In this document: in pieces, positions 36,455 to 47,639 of the stretch | Layout of the letters: each line of letters begins with the position of its first letter | Position numbering within the stretch: position 1 is the stretch's first letter | Origin: Sinonovacula constricta | Lineage: Eukaryota > Mollusca > Bivalvia > Cardiida > Solecurtidae | Length of the DNA stretch: 64,000 nucleotides | Reading direction: 5' to 3' | NCBI GenBank assembly: GCA_007844125.1 | Contig: CM017559.1 | Location: 33,943,363-34,007,362, forward strand | Program-made: the position numbers and the translations under genes | Notes under the pieces: generated by a model | The model's input: only the letters and a program-made list of their open reading frames with translations | Database searches by the model: none | Told to the model about the DNA's origin: nothing

Positions 36455-36788
36455 ATATTATTGATCGTATTATAATTCATTTAGTTGTATTAGCGAAAAG
36501 TTTTCCTGAACCAAAGACAAAACTCATTTATTCCGGTTTAATTTTTCTTAATGGTTATCTATCTTAAACGAACAAGAAAGCTTAGAATGTTCAGCCTTCA
36601 ATCTACTTCATGTAGCTCCAATCGAGTATTCGAAAGCAATCTGTTGTTAAGATAAGCTTCCTGACAGCACTAAAACAGCGTCCAAGATGTCTGAACTGAC
36701 AGAAACAACATATATAAGTGTCTAAGTATATTTTTATTTTAGCATTTTTTTTCTACTTAGAGAGGTTATAATTTGATTAATATTGTAG

Positions 36789-36909
36789 ATCGGATGACAG
36801 CGTTGTTGTCAGTCCGTCCGACCGCCCTCTTTCCCCTTCCGAGGCCGTATCGTTTCCAGAAGAAGACGGAATAGTGAACCCGTTGTCGTTTTCTTTCAAT
36901 AAATGGCCG
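36789..36909 (+). CDS. Jagged/Delta-like Notch ligand, exon 3 (MNNL domain)
   Basis: Acceptor TTGTAG, donor CCG|GTAAGT. It completes the split Gly codon and exits in phase 0. Reads GSDDSVVVSPSDRPLSPSEA, VSFPEEDGIVNP and LSFSFNKWP. The last block matches the I-x-x-PF-x-F-x-WP strand that is nearly constant in Delta and Jagged MNNL domains, and the exon boundary falls right after the WP. The serine/proline-rich segment takes the place of the variable loop. 121 bp, in frame with both neighbours. Confidence 0.72.
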
Positions 36910-37033
36910 GTAAGTTTGAAGCATTGTTATTATTGCTTACTCAATATTAGTTGCCATAGCGACTTCAAAATCTTGTACGAGTAATTAGCTCAAGCCTATA
37001 GTAAACATATTAAATCGTAGTAAAATCGTACAG

Positions 37034-37330
37034 GGACTGGTTTTAAAGCTCGTATCCTATAATTTAGCTACAGCAAATATATATTTCAATACCTCACCCT
37101 GTTTTAGCGAATTTAGACATAATTTCTGCATAAACTCATACTTTAACCTTATTAAAGTCGATTTTGAGCAAGTCCTCCATTGCTTGCCAATACAAATCGC
37201 AAAAAAATCGGTATGAAGGTAAATCAGTCCATATTTATAAATAAAACCTCAGGCGATTACGATGTCAGAGCGAATGACATAGGTGCTTGGTCTCAGGGCT
37301 ATCTTATTTTTACTTTAAAAAAAAACTAAG
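37034..37330 (+). repeat. Dispersed repeat E
   Basis: CTCGTATCCTATAATTTAGC, TTTAGACATAATTTCTGCAT, AAACTCATACTTTAACC, GTCGATTTTGAGCAAG and TACGATGTCAGAGCGAATGA follow the E order, with more decay than the 21379 copy. Confidence 0.55.
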
Positions 37331-37331
37331 T

Positions 37332-37560
37332 GTGCTGCATGGCTCAGATGGGAAATACAAGTTTGTAAAGACAAGTATGGGTTTAAGTCCCGTTCGGGGA
37401 GAAGAACTTATTAGGAAGGTTTTCTAGCTGACTTTCGGAGCGCCGGTGGTTTTTCTTTTGTGTGTGTGTGTGGGGGGGGGGGGGGTCTTCCTCCACTAAA
37501 ATAGCTGGACGTCGCTATAATGATCCTAACTGGTCGCTGCGATGTATTTTAAAAACAACA
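37332..37560 (+). mobile_element. SINE family A with simple-repeat insertion
   Basis: Eroded head GGCTCAGATGGGAAATACAA, box-B region GGGTTTAAGTCCCGTTCGG, then GGTTTTCTAGCTGAC and CGCCGGTGGTT. A (GT)nG14 tract at 37457-37484 replaces the middle, followed by CTTCCTCCACTAAAATAGCT and TGGTCGCTGCGATGTATTTT. Inside the intron between exons 3 and 4. Confidence 0.85.
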
Positions 37561-37660
37561 CCCCCACCCCCACCCCACACACAAACAACAACAACAACAT
37601 CAGCAAATAAAACAAAAGAAAAAACAAACAAACAAAAAGACAAGCACACACACACAAAAC
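37561..37660. repeat. C-, CAA- and CA-rich simple sequence
   Basis: ACACCCCCACCCCCACCCC followed by (ACA)n and (CACA)n: the expanded tail of the SINE just upstream. Confidence 0.8.
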
Positions 37661-37892
37661 AAATACAAATGGCCTTACTTGAATTACTGCGATGAACTTA
37701 AAGACAAGAATGAACATTACGTGGAAGTGTATGCATACTTTTTTTAACTCTTTTATATTAACATCTAAACATTTCTTTTTTTCTTTTCAATATTTTCGTA
37801 CTAATTTAAGATATAGTATAGAGTTTTGATATAATCTGATATATTACATTATGTTTTAGGTTTTAACTTTACTATACTGAACTATTTTCTAG

Positions 37893-38068
37893 GGCGGAGT
37901 AAACGTGTCAGTGAGTGTGTACAACGGCTCTAAAAGCGCAAATGTTCTGGTGGAGCAATTTGACCTGATGTTTAATCACGAAATTTCCACAGTCTATTAC
38001 ATCCAGAAAACTCTTTTCCATATCAACGACGACGAGAATGGCGGTAACAACAACTTCACTAACACTTC
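37893..38068 (+). CDS. Jagged/Delta-like Notch ligand, exon 4 (end of MNNL-like region)
   Basis: Acceptor TTTTCTAG, donor TC|GTAAGT; phase 0 in, two bases over at the end. Continues the domain with GGVNVSVSVYNGSKS, where Notch ligands have G-T/S-[FY]-S/T-L-[IL]-[VI]-E-A, then VEQFDLMFNHEISTVYYIQK and an Asn-rich end (NDDENGGNNNFTNTS). Several N-glycosylation sequons (NVS, NGS, NFT, NTS) fit a secreted or cell-surface domain. No DSL domain (C-x-x-x-YYG-x-x-C) was found between here and the gap, so the protein continues beyond what I can see, perhaps in missing sequence. Confidence 0.7.
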
Positions 38069-38740
38069 GTAAGTATCTTATTAGTCTCGTGGTAACCAAG
38101 TAAACAAATCGGGTTTTTTATTTGTTTGTTGTTGTTTTCTGTTTTGTTTTTGTTTGTTTTGTTTTTGGTTATTGCTTTTATATGAATAAAGTAAATCTAT
38201 TCGTAGAATAAACAAACAATAGCAAAGATTTATTGAAAAGATTTTTTCATCCAAGAATAAATATATGGCACAGGTTTTAATATTTCAGCGATGTATAAAG
38301 GAGTAGCATTTCTGCGCCTACGCACAAAATAATGTGTGCAATTTGAATCATAAATACTCTTTTTTATGACTTTCACTGAATATTTATGGTCATCCCATTT
38401 ACAGCCATAAAAGACTTACCTTTGAAAGGTGCTGAATATAGGAAATCGTTACAAGAAGGAAATGAAAGCGCCTTAATTTAATGGCCACATTTATAATGGA
38501 AAGGAAACTAATTGCTTATGAGGTTATTTGCTGACTCGTCTAAACCTCTCTCACGTTTCTAAATGAGCAAATTCTTGTGTTTCTAATATTGACATAACTG
38601 ATGATGCTCTTGTGGTGTGAAAAGCCCCATTGATATAACGAGAAAGATGTATATTTCTCATCTGATTGTTGCATCTGAGCTGAGGGTGTTTTGCAGCGGA
38701 AATAGCAATGTTTGTACCGTAATAACGTCTTTTTGCACAT
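38069..38740. other. Downstream intron of the Notch-ligand gene; no exon found
   Basis: T-rich after the donor with (GTTTT)n-like sequence. I looked for the DSL cysteine pattern and for EGF repeats on the + strand and saw none. Confidence 0.4.
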
Positions 38741-38748
38741 ATACCATA

Positions 38749-39124
<376 letters not shown>

Positions 39125-39224
39125 ATACTATAACAGGGAAATACATTAGTTGCCAGATCTCACCAATTTCCTTTAAAACACGTGTTTTTAATTGGCTGAT
39201 GCATCAATTATTGTTAAAGCAGAT

Positions 39225-39595
39225 ATAAAGGCCTTAATTAATTCTAAAGCAAATATCAAAATCTTATTCCAATTTGGGAGAATTTCGCCATTATTTCTAC
39301 AAAAACTCAAGCTTTAGTCCACATATTGGACCAATTAATAAGACAGTACAAATCGTGAACAATTCGCTCAAAATTTTCATTTTTTTCCAAATCCATAAAT
39401 AAGCACGATGCTAAAATAGATACCAACTTCAAAGTACCAGGATGATATGCATATACGTTAAATCAAAAGTAAGAGTTCAAATGCTTTAAAAATAGCTAAC
39501 TGTGCAGCGTGACGCGGATAGGAAATGCATGTTTGTTATATATGACGAGTGTTGTGTTATGCTACACTTTTCACATACATGTAGGTGCAGGAAGT
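39225..39595 (+). repeat. Dispersed repeat E
   Basis: AAAATCTTATTCCAATTTGG, CATTATTTCTACAAAAACTC, AAGCTTTAGTCC, GATACCAACTTCAAAGTACC and AATAGCTAACTGTGCAGCGT, GACGCGGATAGGAAATGCAT follow the E order. Confidence 0.65.
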
Positions 39596-39617
39596 CAATA
39601 AGCAGCTTTTCCTGGAA

Positions 39618-39693
39618 ATGTTTGTTTATTAGTGGGTGTATCGTCCCATAAGCCGTATTCAGTTATCTGGAGTCGGTGTCGTTTGAAGCAGAT
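39618..39693 (-). mobile_element. SINE family B 3' fragment (host of next copy)
   Basis: GTTTGTTTATTAGTGGGTGT, ATCGTCCCATAAGCCG and GGAGTCGGTGTCGTTTGAAG, AGCAGATATAG: the 3' 75 bp of a family-B copy, broken off where the next copy starts. A SINE inserted into a SINE. Confidence 0.82.
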
Positions 39694-39696
39694 ATA

Positions 39697-40014
39697 GTTT
39701 GTTTATTGAGTTTATCGTCCACCAACAGTATTTCAGTTATCTGGAGATGGTGTTCACTTGAAAGCAGATACAGTGCTACCTTCATTGTGTATAGCATGCC
39801 GTTGAACACCTGGCATTATACCACACACAGTCACATTATCCTGACACCGGGCCAACCAGTCATGGAACTACCCTTATATTTGCTTGAGCGTTAACAAGGG
39901 AGCTATACCGTTACCATTTTTAACGACTTTGGTATGTCGCGGCCCGGGATTGAAGCCGGGGCCTCCCCTACCTGGAACTGACGCTCTACCGATTGTGCTA
40001 CCAGGTTCGGCATG
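39697..40014 (-). mobile_element. SINE family B, full length
   Basis: Complete on the minus strand from the head (ACCTGGTAGCACAATCGGTA, eroded box B GGCTTCAATCCCGGG) to the tail. ATAGTTTGTTTA is seen at both edges and may be the target duplication, though it overlaps the tail motif. Confidence 0.9.
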
Positions 40015-40084
40015 CCTACAATAGTTTGTTTAGCCTGTTTAAACTAAAATTAAATGTGACTAAGTAGCTGGGAGATAGGGAGAG

Positions 40085-40157
40085 ACTATGCAGCCAGTCC
40101 GGGTCTCGAACCCGGGACATTCCGCTAACAGGGCGAATGCTCTACCGACTGAGCTAC
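40085..40157 (-). pseudogene. tRNA-like pseudogene (Asn-like) or SINE head
   Basis: Minus strand: TAGCTCAGTCGGTAGAGC (D arm), CTGTTAG (anticodon loop, GTT) and CCGGGTTCGAGACCCGG (a perfect T arm). The anticodon stem has one base missing on its 5' side and the acceptor strands do not pair (5' ATAGTTG against 3' ACTGGCT), so it is not a functional tRNA gene. It is unlike the heads of families A-C in this window. Confidence 0.65.
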
Positions 40158-40349
40158 AACTATAATAAGCTCTACACAACGAACTACTTTATACATAAAC
40201 CACTATATAGAGCGCGTAGAAATACAGCATCCCGTGAACCGTGGCACGTGTTATGTTACCAGCACAGGACGCTGGAGATCATTTTCCCCATCTTGTTTCT
40301 CGACCCCGACCTTCTGCTTATCATATGTCCACCATTGAATGCACAGATA
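40158..40349. other. Unassigned GC-richer segment ending at the gap
   Basis: The part from about 40205 to 40349 is richer in GC than its surroundings and is cut by the N run. No SINE or exon could be recognised; it may be the edge of a repeat that stopped the assembly. Confidence 0.35.
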
Positions 40350-40449
40350 NNNNNNNNNNNNNNNNNNNNNNNNNNNNNNNNNNNNNNNNNNNNNNNNNNN
40401 NNNNNNNNNNNNNNNNNNNNNNNNNNNNNNNNNNNNNNNNNNNNNNNNN
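40350..40449. other. Assembly gap, 100 N
   Basis: Exactly 100 N, the usual placeholder for a scaffold gap of unknown size. Any exon in it is invisible here, and order or orientation across it depends on scaffolding. Confidence 0.99.
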
Positions 40450-40870
40450 GTCACTAGATCAAAACTTAGAAAGAGCATGTGAACACACTAGAGGCTAGAT
40501 CATAGCCCAATCTTTACCAAACTTTATCAGATTGTTTGTCTGCATAAAATCTTGGATGAGTATATTATTGGGTCACGTGGGGTCAAAAAGTAGGTCACTA
40601 GGTCAGATTTTAGGAAAAACTTGTGAACACACTAGAGGCAACATTTATAGCCCAATCTTAACCAAACTTGGCCAGAATGTTTGCCAGTATGAAATCTTAC
40701 ATATGTTTTGAAGTGGGTCATGTGGATTCAGTAGGTTACTTGGTAAAATTCTAGAAAATGTTATCAACCCAGTGGTCACACTAATGGTCCAATCTTTACC
40801 AAACATTTCTAAGGTAAATAACTCTTTTGTCATCAGGTGAGCGATTAAGGGCCATCATGGCCCTCTTGTT
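40450..40870. repeat. Old transposon-derived repeat with ~180-bp internal units
   Basis: Three decayed direct units, each with GGTCACTAGGTCA/AAA, TGTGAACACACTAGAGGC, ATAGCCCAATCTT(T/A)ACCAAAC and TGTTTG(T/C)C(T/A)G. It closes with GTGAGCGATTAAGGGCCATC, ATGGCCCTCTTGTT, which looks like an element terminus. It abuts the gap. Confidence 0.72.
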
Positions 40871-40899
40871 ACATCTACTAACACATTTAAGGTCGTTAT

Positions 40900-41055
40900 T
40901 GTCGATGTTCAGCTAATTATTGGTGGAGGAAGACCCCAGACTTATATCTGGGTTAAAGCACCAGCGCACCGCAGGTAAGCTGGAAAACCTCCCCTCAATC
41001 GCACCCTGACTGGAAGTTTCAAGTCACTCTAACCGCTCGGCCATTGGCACCCGCC
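40900..41055 (-). mobile_element. SINE family A
   Basis: Minus strand: GGGTGCCAATGGCCGAGCGG, AGTCAGGGTGCGATTGAGG, GGTTTTCCAGCTTACCTGCG, CTGGTGCTTTAACCCAGAT, GGGGTCTTCCTCCACCAATA. The box B is eroded. Confidence 0.85.
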
Positions 41056-41384
41056 TTATCGCAGTGTTTCTTCCCAGATTGATGACTTAAAACAAGTGCA
41101 GCTAGAAACATCACATAATTTAAAATTATCACTATAGTATGATTTAGATAAAAGAAGCACAACAGCCTGCACATAATATCTGTAAAATTTTTCTTAAAAT
41201 AGCTCAGAAATTGTGCTGATTTATATAATAGTGGCTAGAATCAAAGCTTAATTCCTATAACTGTGAAAACTGTAGCACCTACATAGATGTGAACTGTTAT
41301 AATAAAAAAATAGATAATAATAGAAGTAATTTTTTGAAGTTCCTGTCCTGCAAAAAACAGATTAGTTCTTAACCTTTTACAACA

Positions 41385-42590
41385 AGCATTGATCAGGTTT
41401 AGGCTAGTTGTGTAGATCCAGATCAACCAGTCCAAATGGTCAAGGGGTCACATCTCGTACTTGGAGGCAAGTAGTGTAGATGCAGATCAGCCAGTCCCCA
41501 TGGTCCCTGGCTTGCATCTCGTACTTGGAGGCAAGTAGTGTAGATGCAGATCAGCCAGTCCCCATGGTCCCTGGCTTGCATCTCGTACTTGGAGGCAAGT
41601 AGTGTAGATGCAGATCAGCCAGTCCCCATGGTCCCTGGCTTGCATCTCGTACTTGGAGGCTAGTAGTGTAGATGCAGATCAGCCAGTCCCCATGGTCCCT
41701 GGCTTGCATCTCGTACTTGGAGGCAAGTAGTGTAGATGCAGATCAGCCAGTCCCCATGGTCCCTGGCTTGCATCTCGTACTTGGAGGCAAGTAGTGTAGA
41801 TGCAGATCAGCCAGTCCCCATGGTCCCTGGCTTGCATCTCGTACTTGGAGGCTAGTAGTGTAGATGCAGATCAGCCAGTCCCCATGGTCCCTGGCTTGCA
41901 TCTCGTACTTGGAGGCAAGTAGTGTAGATCCAGATCAACTGTTCCAAATGGTCCCTGGCTTGCATCTCGTACTTGGAGGCAAGTAGTGTAGATGCAGATC
42001 AGCCAGTCCCCATGGTCCCTGGCTTGCATCTCGTACTTGGAGGCAAGTAGTGTAGATCCAGATCAACTGTTCCAAATGGTCCCTGGCTTGCATCTCGGAC
42101 TTGGAGGCAAGTAGTGTAGATGCAGATCAGCCAGTCCCCATGGTCCCTGGCTTGCATCTCGTACTTGGAGGCAAGTAGTGTAGATGCAGATCAGCCAGTC
42201 CCCATGGTCCCTGGCTTGCATCTCCTACTTGGAGGCTAGTAGTGTAGATCCAGATCAGCCAGTCCCCATGGTCCCTAGCTTGCATCTCGTACTTGGAGGC
42301 AAGTAGTGTAGATGCAGATCAGCCAGTCCCCATGGTCCCTGGCTTGCATCTCGTACTTGGAGGCAAGTAGTGTAGATGCAGATCAGCCAGTCCCCATGGT
42401 CCCTGGCTTGCATCTCGTACTTGGAGGCAAGTAGTGTAGATGCAGATCAACAAGTTCCCATGTTTGATTGATTATGTCTCGGACTTTGGGGTCTATAGTG
42501 TAGATCCAGATCAACCAGTCCAAATGGTCAAGGGGTCACATCTTGGACTTGGAGGCAAGTAGTGTAGATCCAGATCAACTGTTCCACACT
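41385..42590. repeat. 64-bp satellite array
   Basis: About 18 copies of a 64-bp unit marked by AAGTAGTGTAGATGCAGATC, AGCCAGTCCCCATGGTCC and GCATCTCGTACTTGGAGG. Central units are nearly identical. Variant units with GATCCAGATCAACTGTTCCAAATGGT recur at about 41930, 42050 and 42560, and edge units (41400, 42500) are the most diverged. The recurring variant suggests blocks of several units were copied together. Confidence 0.97.
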
Positions 42591-42672
42591 GGAAGCAACT
42601 TTATACCTGCTTCAGGTAGACACCGTCTCCAGATAACTAAATACTGTTGAGGGTCGATAAACTTAATAAACA
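42591..42672 (+). mobile_element. SINE family B 3' fragment
   Basis: CTGCTTCAGGTAGACACCGT, CTCCAGATAACTAAATACTG and GATAAACTTAATAAACAA: only the conserved 3' end, fused to the last satellite unit. Confidence 0.85.
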
Positions 42673-43890
42673 ATATTTACTGCCAAGACTTTTATCAATA
42701 AATGTAGATACATGTGCCTAAAATTGTCAAGTAGTTAAATTTTGTAGTGGGATAAATATAAAGTAGTAGTAGTTTGGTAAACAAAATGTTTTCATGTCTG
42801 TTTCCCTCTGTAATCAACACTTTGTCAGTACTTGGAGAACTTTTTAATTGTCTCTGGATAGGTCCTCAGGGATAGGTGGCTGGAAAATATCAATTAATAC
42901 AATTTGCCAAAATCACTAGAAACTTGGGAACACGACAAGATTTGTTGCAAGTGATAGATGGATATTGTTGATAGGGGCTTCAGGTTCTCTCATTGATGTT
43001 ATTAAGAAAGGCTACAGAACGGTTCCTGTTTATTTATTTATTTACGGTCCAGAATCTGTGGATATCTGCAATAAAATGTTGGAATTGTAGATTTTGGGGG
43101 AATTGGAATTGGAATGTTTTATTATTATTCCAGCAGAATTGGTTTTGTTTTATGGCAAAAGAACTTTGGTTAGATTTTGGAAAGGATGTTGTTTTGGTTT
43201 TATTTGGCGGCATATTTTATAAATATCAGACTTGACAAATTAGAGAAAATATTTCCATTAGTAATTAGGTTTTAATTTTTCAGAGTTTCAAAGTGAGACC
43301 TCTATTTTCCAGGATAAGATTTGTTTTCAAGGTTTAAGGCTAAGTGTACAATATACAGATTCCTGCACCCAGAGCTTTTGGTAACAGACATTCTGACACG
43401 ATCAACTAAAGACACTATATAAACATAGAAAGATTGAACTGTGCATTATTTCTAGATATGTGCACAGATTTGCTGCTGAACTTTTTTTGGCTGTTGAAAT
43501 AAGTGCCCCTGTGTAAGTGAAACGTTATCTGCTGTCCATTTATTTGAGTTGCTTACTTATTTTATGATAACAGAAACCATTAATGATAGGAAACTATTGT
43601 ATATAATAAACATTATTTTAATCAAAGTTGTTTTATTTTTTTAAATAAAATTTGTTAAATAAACTGTTTTTCCAAAGCAGCATGTAAAGTATATGGAACA
43701 GCCAAAAATTGTAGTGCGTAACTGGTGCATGTTGTCAAGGGAATAAATAGAACAATGTCCATCTTTATAAATCAATGCATTTGTGTTCCATTTAACACTT
43801 CGAAGTCAACATGTTAGAATAGAAATAGATTTTGCATGTGCATGATAAATGTCATAATAATGCACTGTTTTGTTCAGATGCTTTGTAAAT
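42673..43890. other. No gene seen
   Basis: T/G-rich + strand. The open frame at 42993-43235 is tryptophan- and phenylalanine-rich because of the skewed composition and has no domain. Confidence 0.45.
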
Positions 43891-43902
43891 AACCATGAAA
43901 GA

Positions 43903-44181
43903 GGTATTGGGATTTGTCGGCATTTTTGCCGATACTGTGTAGCGACAATTCTATCATTATAGCACAGGGACACTTATGAGGTGCCCAGAGACTGAACCCA
44001 GCCGGTCCATTTTACTGACACCGACGAGTTAAGCGTAATGCTGTCCCCTTAGACTAGAGTGTTAGGAGGGAAGCCAGTACTACCAACTTTAAAGTCTTTG
44101 GTTTGGCCCGGCAGGGGTTCAAACCCGCGACCTCACAATCTGCAAGCCAACGCTCTACCACTTGAGTTATTGCGGCCGGTC
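43903..44181 (-). mobile_element. SINE family C, full length, 12-bp target duplication
   Basis: Minus strand head to tail as for the copy at 30095. It is flanked by AACCATGAAAGA at 43891-43902 and 44182-44193, which fixes both ends of the family at about 280 bp. Confidence 0.94.
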
Positions 44182-44939
44182 AACCATGAAAGACTCTGCT
44201 CATCATGATTAGTTTACTGCACGTCTGGTCGCAACACTGTGCTTAATTTTGCAATATATATCATGCAATACTAAAATCTATTTTGTAAATATACCTTTTG
44301 CTAGATCTTATTTCTTCCCCAACTCTAAAATGTAAAGGTGCATGCTCACTGGTAATTATATATTATAAAGGGATAATTAAACAAAATCAATAGATTTTTT
44401 TTGTTGAAGAATATTGGGACATTTCACATTGTGTTGTTTTTTTTTGGTCATTATATGGATCTAATTTCCCCTGCATGTGCTATAATTAAACTGACCACAA
44501 AAATCGGAGGTGTTGTATTCATCTATCTTCAGTCTCCTTATCTCTTCAGGATTGTTTAATTAAAAGACATCTTTGTCCCAGGTTTCCTGATTTATCACTA
44601 AAACATCTGCAGTTTAATGAAGTGTTTTGGGATTTTAGATTTAATCAAATTTCAAGTTATCAAGCCCTCTGTTTGATGGTGTTATTTTTTTGGTCTTTTC
44701 CAAAGACTTGAAATCCGATGATTATGTTATTTTTATGGGTTTGTCAACACTACCAAATGAAAGTACAAAACAGGAAAATTTATTCCCTGCGGGGAGTTGT
44801 GAAATCCTGATCTGCGCTTTTTGCAGCTGAGGTTAGAGCAATATGTCTAGTCACCTTAACATGTAGCTGTTAACAAAAATGTGCATTTTTTGTTTTGATG
44901 TTGTTTTTTTTAAACATTGAAGCAACCATTCTAGCCACA

Positions 44940-44998
44940 TCTTGTTATTTTGGTTATGGAAGACCCCATGGGTAGAACCACCTACGCACTGCCGCAAA
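44940..44998 (-). mobile_element. SINE family A body fragment
   Basis: TGGAAGACCCCATGGGTAGA and ACCACCTACGCACTGC are the inverse of the family-A body; head and tail are gone. Confidence 0.55.
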
Positions 44999-45383
44999 GA
45001 ATTAATATAGCTTATATAATATCATGATTATATATGTGAACTCTCTCGCTTTTGGAGGAAGACTCCCACTTCTTAAGGTTCAAAATTGTTTGAAAATGAA
45101 GGGAAATCTCTTTTAAAAACAGATAACTTTGTTTATACGTAGATTTTACAAATCTCCCACTTTGCAAGAGAAAATCTCCATGTATGCATGATATGGGTTA
45201 TTTTCCTAATTTAAGATCACACACTGTCTCATACACATGTGGTTGTTCACTATAATTATGTTTTCTTTTGCAAGTAGCTCCTATTACAATTGTCATATTA
45301 TTTAAACCTCAAGATTTTCATATTTCTGCATACATATTTTAAAATTAACCTGTTTACATACAATTCAAATTAAACTTCATTGT

Positions 45384-45450
45384 ATTCGGCGCCGTATGAC
45401 CTATGAAGCATCAGTGTGTGGTAAAACCCAAATGCACAAATACACAACTA
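45384..45450 (+). repeat. Retroposon tail fragment D
   Basis: TTCGGCGCCGTATGACCTAT, CAGTGTGTGGTAAAACCCAA followed by an A/C-rich tail. Related pieces are at 52290, 54190 and 54345, always in the same orientation. Probably 3' ends of a SINE or LINE family not otherwise present. Confidence 0.6.
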
Positions 45451-45510
45451 TCATAATAGTATATAAATATATTTAGTGACCTTATATTAGCCACATAATG
45501 TACACAGGCA

Positions 45511-45765
45511 GCAATATCTCAGGTGGTAGAGCATCGGCTTGCGGATCGGGAGGTCGTGGGTTTGAACCCCAGACAGGTCAAACCAAAGACTTCTTAAAGT
45601 TGGTAGTAGTGGCTTCCCTCTTCACACTCGGAGCTAAGGGAACAGCATTAAGCCTGACCCGTCGGTATCATTATAATGGACCAGCCGGGTTCAGTCCCTG
45701 GGCACCTCATAAGTGTCCCTGTGCTACAGTATTGGCAAAAATGCCGGCAAATCCCATCCCATCCC
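45511..45765 (+). mobile_element. SINE family C
   Basis: Plus-strand copy: TCAGGTGGTAGAGCATCGGC, box B GTGGGTTTGAACCCC, CAAAGACTTCTTAAAGTTGG, GGTTCAGTCCCTGGGCACC, AAAATGCCGGCAAATCCC, then a (CCCAT)n tail. ATGTACA lies on both sides. The apparent 93-aa reading frame at 45498-45779 is an artefact of this element. Confidence 0.93.
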
Positions 45766-46149
45766 ATATATGTACATAGACTTGATTCATTGAGGTACAT
45801 GTAGCCTTTCAATATAACTGTAGATAATTCTAATATAATTACAACTGCAAAGTTGTCATATGCACTGCCTTTAAGCAATATGTTGCATGCCGAAAAGATC
45901 AGAGCTACAAGCTGTTACTACTGGTTAGAGATGTATGGAGACAAACAGTTGTCTTTGTTATGGCATCCATGTACCAATGTGACGGGATTTGTATTAATAG
46001 ATTATGATATATAGGATGTCCTCGTGCAAATCTGAAAGCGTTTGTGAAGATAAGCAATAAGTGGTATGTTCTAATAAAGGTTAGGATAATTGTATCGTCC
46101 ACAATGGGAGACTTGGGAACCTGAAATAGGTCATGGGAGAACATTCATG

Positions 46150-47480
46150 GAGGGAAACTGTGTGTTGGGACAAGTAAACAGTGGTGAAAATGAATAAAAT
46201 ATAATTATAGAGAAGAGAAATAAATGTGTAGTATGATTTAGTAAAAAGCAATTATGTATTGGTATTTATATAAGCAGTTATCCTAACCAAGTTTTAATTG
46301 ATCAGGCTACAGCAAATAGTGGAGACCCAGATCTGCCCGATGTTGACAATAAAATTGACAAAGCAGCACACACTAACAATATAACCTGAAATTGTCTTGT
46401 TGATATATAAATGCAAATCTATGGACATTGGCTGAAAATTACTTATTGGTGTGTTTTTTTTCAATTTTAATTTTTTTTTGTTGACTGAAAGTATGCAGAA
46501 TATCAGATTACAGATAACAAACTAAGACTGATCCAAAATAGGTCAAATCACTTAGAAACAAAGAATTGGTAATCTTTGTTTTGTTTTGGCTTTGTATTTT
46601 TCATCATGCATGTTCAAATGTGCATTCGGTTAATGTCTATTTCAATCACCTTGTTCCACTAGTGCATCTGCTCATATATCCATCTGTTGTCCTATTTCCC
46701 TGTCCCAGCATTCACTTGCACAGAGGTTGCTAATGATGATGATGATTTTGTTGATGATAAGGAGGAAGATGAATATGACAATGATGTTGATTATGTCTGT
46801 AGTATTGTCATGATGATGATAATGATGATTATCATGATCATGATGATAGTGGCTCATTTTCTGCAAAGACTATATATATCCCATATATCTGTTTTTATGT
46901 CACCAGCATAATGGTAATAACCAGATTTTATGTTAATGACTGAAAGATTTTTGCTGCAAAATTCTAATCCTATTTACAAGCGTTTTAATAAATTTTGGTT
47001 TGCTTTGAAATGTATTTCAGAACTCCAGCCATATTTCCAGCAATAAATTGTTATGAATAATTGGATTGCAATGATTATCAACATCAACGTCCCAATGAAA
47101 TGTCATGATATTTAAGCAAATATATAAATTTCTGAAAATTGCAGTTTTCTGACATCACATGTGGAATGATGGCATTAAATGTAATAAAATTGAATAATAT
47201 CATAATTTGATGTTCATTTTCTGTCCATGAAAAGCAAGCTTGAGTGTAGTTTGAATGTTGTAATGAGAATCTGAGACATTTTCAATACTTCTTTTTATTA
47301 AAATTTTATTCTACACTTAAACGTTTTTTTATTATACAGTGTACAGACAAATATACTTTATATTCTATCATTATTTTTTAATGTGTTAAAAATTAAAAAT
47401 ACAAAAACACAAATGTACTGATCTGAAATTTATTAAATATGATACATTAATCAGACGACTAAAACGCCATCTACATATAA
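46150..47480. other. No gene seen; (GAT)n-like low-complexity tract
   Basis: Imperfect GAT/ATG triplets at 46731-46852 give acidic or His-rich frames on the two strands. A copy of the dispersed TGATCAGGC...AGTGGAGACCCAGATC motif lies at 46300-46345. Confidence 0.5.
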
Positions 47481-47488
47481 TGAATTTT

Positions 47489-47540
47489 TATGTCCCCAAA
47501 GGGGGGCATATAGTAGTCATATAGTTATGTCTGCTCAATA
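47489..47540. repeat. Short dispersed repeat end (ATGTCCCCAAAGGGGGGCAT)
   Basis: A near-palindromic CCCCAAAGGGG motif of a type often seen at ends of invertebrate repeats. No matching second end was found nearby. Confidence 0.4.
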
Positions 47541-47639
47541 ACATTCCTGCATGGATTTTCAAATAACTTGGCAGAAATGTCAAACTCATGAAGACGACAT
47601 GGTGTAACTTATACAGTATATTTATATGATGTTTAGTGT

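Noticed and set aside
37908..38099. 63-codon minus-strand frame
   Set aside because: Antisense of exon 4 of the Notch-ligand-like gene, which has the better splice and domain support.
45498..45779. 93-codon frame that looks like a small protein
   Set aside because: It is the translated family-C SINE.
46672..46911. Acidic Asp-rich frame and opposite His-rich frame
   Set aside because: Both come from imperfect GAT/ATG triplets.
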